Origin: JBPRGG01 sp051418075
GTDB taxonomy: Bacteria > Bacteroidota > Bacteroidia > Cytophagales > Cyclobacteriaceae
DNA length: 64,000 bases
NCBI GenBank assembly: GCA_051418075.1
Contig: JBPRGG010000029.1
Span: 1 to 64,000 of the forward strand
Direction: 5' to 3'
Shown: positions 62,629 to 64,000 of the stretch, piece after piece
Numbering within the stretch: the stretch's first letter is position 1
Layout: each line of letters opens with the position of its first letter
Program-made: the position numbers and the translations under genes
Notes under the pieces: model-generated
What the model saw: only the letters and a program-made list of their open reading frames with translations
Databases searched by the model: none
What the model was told of the DNA's origin: nothing

Positions 62629-64000
62629 ATGATTGATAAGAATGATCAGGAATTGATATTTGAAATGCCCATTCTGGATTCAATGAAAGATTCCATCGCT
62701 ATTATTAATGCCTATGGTATCATAGTGAAAACAAACAAGGCCTGGGATGATTTTGCCTTTGAACAATTTGGTCAAACAGGTTCTACCGGCACCGGAGTAA
62801 ATTACCTGGAAGTTTGCCGAATGGCACAGGGAGAGGAAAAGGAAGATGCTCTAAAAGCTTATCACGGTATTTTATCTGTTTTAGAGGGAAAAGCTGACAT
62901 TTTTGAACTGGAGTATCCTTGTGCTACTCCTACAGAGGATCTGTGGTTTATGATGCGGGTAAATCCCACCTACCTGAAATCTTTTTTTATTATTTCCCAT
63001 ATAAACATCACCCGCAGGAAATTCGCCGAAAAAACTGTATCGGAAAGTGAATCCAAATTCAGAAATTTGTTTGAGGCACTTTCTGATAGTGTTTTTATTT
63101 TAAATATGAAGGGAGAAATTGTTGATGCCAATCAAACCGCGCTAGACCGGCTGGGCTATACTAAGCAGCAACTGGTTGTTATGGATCCAGCCCAATTGAA
63201 TACCCCTGAAAATGCTGCACTTTTTAATGCCCGGATAGCTAACATTAAACAAAAGAAACAATTGTTTTTCGAAACTGAACACATTACCAGTAATGGCACA
63301 AAAATACCGGTGGAGATAAACAGCAGGTTAGTGGAATATAATGGTGAGCCAATGATCCTGTCCATTTCAAGGGATATTAGCCAAAGAAAGGAGTTTCAGA
63401 GTAACCTGCAGGAAAATGAAAAAAGGTTAAAAAGTATACTGGAAAGCAGCTCTAACCTCTTTTATATGCATGATGTTAATCATCAAATCACCTATATCAG
63501 CCCGAAGGTGGAAGAATTACTAGGCTATACGATGGAAGAAGCAAAGATGCATTGGGCCAAACTTGCCACTAATAATCCTATAAATCAACAAGGGGTAAAA
63601 TTGACTGAGTTAGCCATTTCCACCGGCAAAGCCCAGCCCCCTTATGAACTGGAGCTGATGCATAAGTCAGGAAAAAAGGTATTTGTAGAGGTTCGGGAGG
63701 CGCCTGTAATTGAAAATGGTAAAACAGTGGCCCTCACCGGCGCTTTAGTAGATATTACTGATCGAAAATTGGCTCATCAGGCGCTAAGGAACAGTGAGAT
63801 AAGGTTTCAGGAAATGTTTAATCACATGAAAACTGCAGTAGCCGTATATCAACCTGTTCAAGAGGGTAAGGATTTTAAATTGATCAACGTCAATAAAGCC
63901 GCTGAAAAACTTACCAATTGCAAAAAAAGTGAGCTTTTAGGAAAAAGTATATTGGAAAGATTCCCCGGGTTAAAAAAAACTCCTGCTTACAATGCCTTAA
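62629..64000 (+). CDS. Multi-PAS sensor protein, probable histidine kinase, cut by window edge
   Basis: From the ATG at 62629 the frame stays open to the right edge (457 codons). The frame is open further upstream without another ATG, so the start is fairly safe. Four PAS-like modules are visible: ~15-130 (LDSMKDSIAIINAYGIIVKTNKAW), ~145-260 (FRNLFEALSDSVFILNMKGEIVDANQTAL), ~270-390 (LKSILESSSNLFYMHDVNHQITYISPKVEELLGY) and one starting at ~398 (FQEMFNHMKTAVAVYQPVQEG). PAC-type ends (ILSISRDISQRKEF, ALTGALVDITDRKLA) follow the second and third. No membrane helix is seen. Such proteins normally end in a histidine kinase or GGDEF domain; that part lies outside the window. Confidence 0.88.
   Translation, partial: MIDKNDQELIFEMPILDSMKDSIAIINAYGIIVKTNKAWDDFAFEQFGQTGSTGTGVNYLEVCRMAQGEEKEDALKAYHGILSVLEGKADIFELEYPCATPTEDLWFMMRVNPTYLKSFFIISHINITRRKFAEKTVSESESKFRNLFEALSDSVFILNMKGEIVDANQTALDRLGYTKQQLVVMDPAQLNTPENAALFNARIANIKQKKQLFFETEHITSNGTKIPVEINSRLVEYNGEPMILSISRDISQRKEFQSNLQENEKRLKSILESSSNLFYMHDVNHQITYISPKVEELLGYTMEEAKMHWAKLATNNPINQQGVKLTELAISTGKAQPPYELELMHKSGKKVFVEVREAPVIENGKTVALTGALVDITDRKLAHQALRNSEIRFQEMFNHMKTAVAVYQPVQEGKDFKLINVNKAAEKLTNCKKSELLGKSILERFPGLKKTPAYNAL

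Overview
The window is chromosomal DNA of a member of the Bacteroidota. The evidence is the Bacteroidota-type secretion signals (type A and type B type IX secretion C-termini), a PorP/SprF-family protein, a TANFOR-type giant protein, the long 662-residue IspG, BlaI/M56-TonB signalling genes, DUF4301, DUF4159 and SatD/DUF3307 families, and promoters of the TTTG-N19-TAnnTTTG type. The gliding-motility-type proteins fit a Cytophagia- or Saprospiria-like organism, but the sequence alone does not fix the genus. No rRNA, tRNA, CRISPR array, insertion sequence or prophage was seen.

Region 1 (1-24568, minus strand) is one almost gapless ten-gene array that runs off the left edge. In transcription order it encodes: a fibronectin-III repeat protein; a phage-tail-collar-like protein; a giant PKD/Ig adhesin with a type A sorting tail; an M43 metalloprotease with a type A tail; a giant DUF2341/PKD adhesin with a type B (gliding-motility) tail; a PorP/SprF barrel fused to a coiled coil and a SPOR-like domain; a second outer-membrane barrel; a TANFOR protein of 1657 residues; and two further secreted proteins of unknown function, the last incomplete. 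All gene junctions overlap or are under 10 bp. I read this as a dedicated surface apparatus, and it is the most interesting system in the window.

Region 2 (25182-32621) holds a PhoD-like lipoprotein phosphatase, an aldo/keto reductase, DNA polymerase IV, a PaaN-like aldehyde dehydrogenase homologue that seems to lack both catalytic residues, a small conserved protein with a terminator built into its last codons, and a DUF4301 protein.

Region 3 (32921-39542) holds a CheB-CheR-multiPAS-histidine kinase fusion, an intergenic repeat-like segment, and a lipoprotein glycosidase-like protein.

Region 4 (39878-47127) is mostly housekeeping: an aminotransferase coupled to prephenate dehydrogenase (tyrosine synthesis), a YHS protein, a carboxymuconolactone decarboxylase-like protein, an S41 protease lipoprotein, ispG, a small membrane protein, and an MmcQ/YjbR gene interrupted by one in-frame stop.

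Region 5 (47518-54061) holds a Cytophagales-type lipoprotein, a satD-DUF3307 pair preceded by a regular array of CTTATAA half-sites, an EamA transporter, a DUF4405 membrane protein, a MORN-repeat protein with a barrel-like C-terminus, and a hypothetical protein.

Region 6 (54385-64000) holds an SLC12-like cation-chloride transporter, a VOC protein, a KduD-like dehydrogenase, a lipid kinase, a blaI-M56/TonB-TonB lipoprotein cluster with a clear promoter and operator, a DUF4159 protein, and the start of a multi-PAS sensor protein cut by the right edge.
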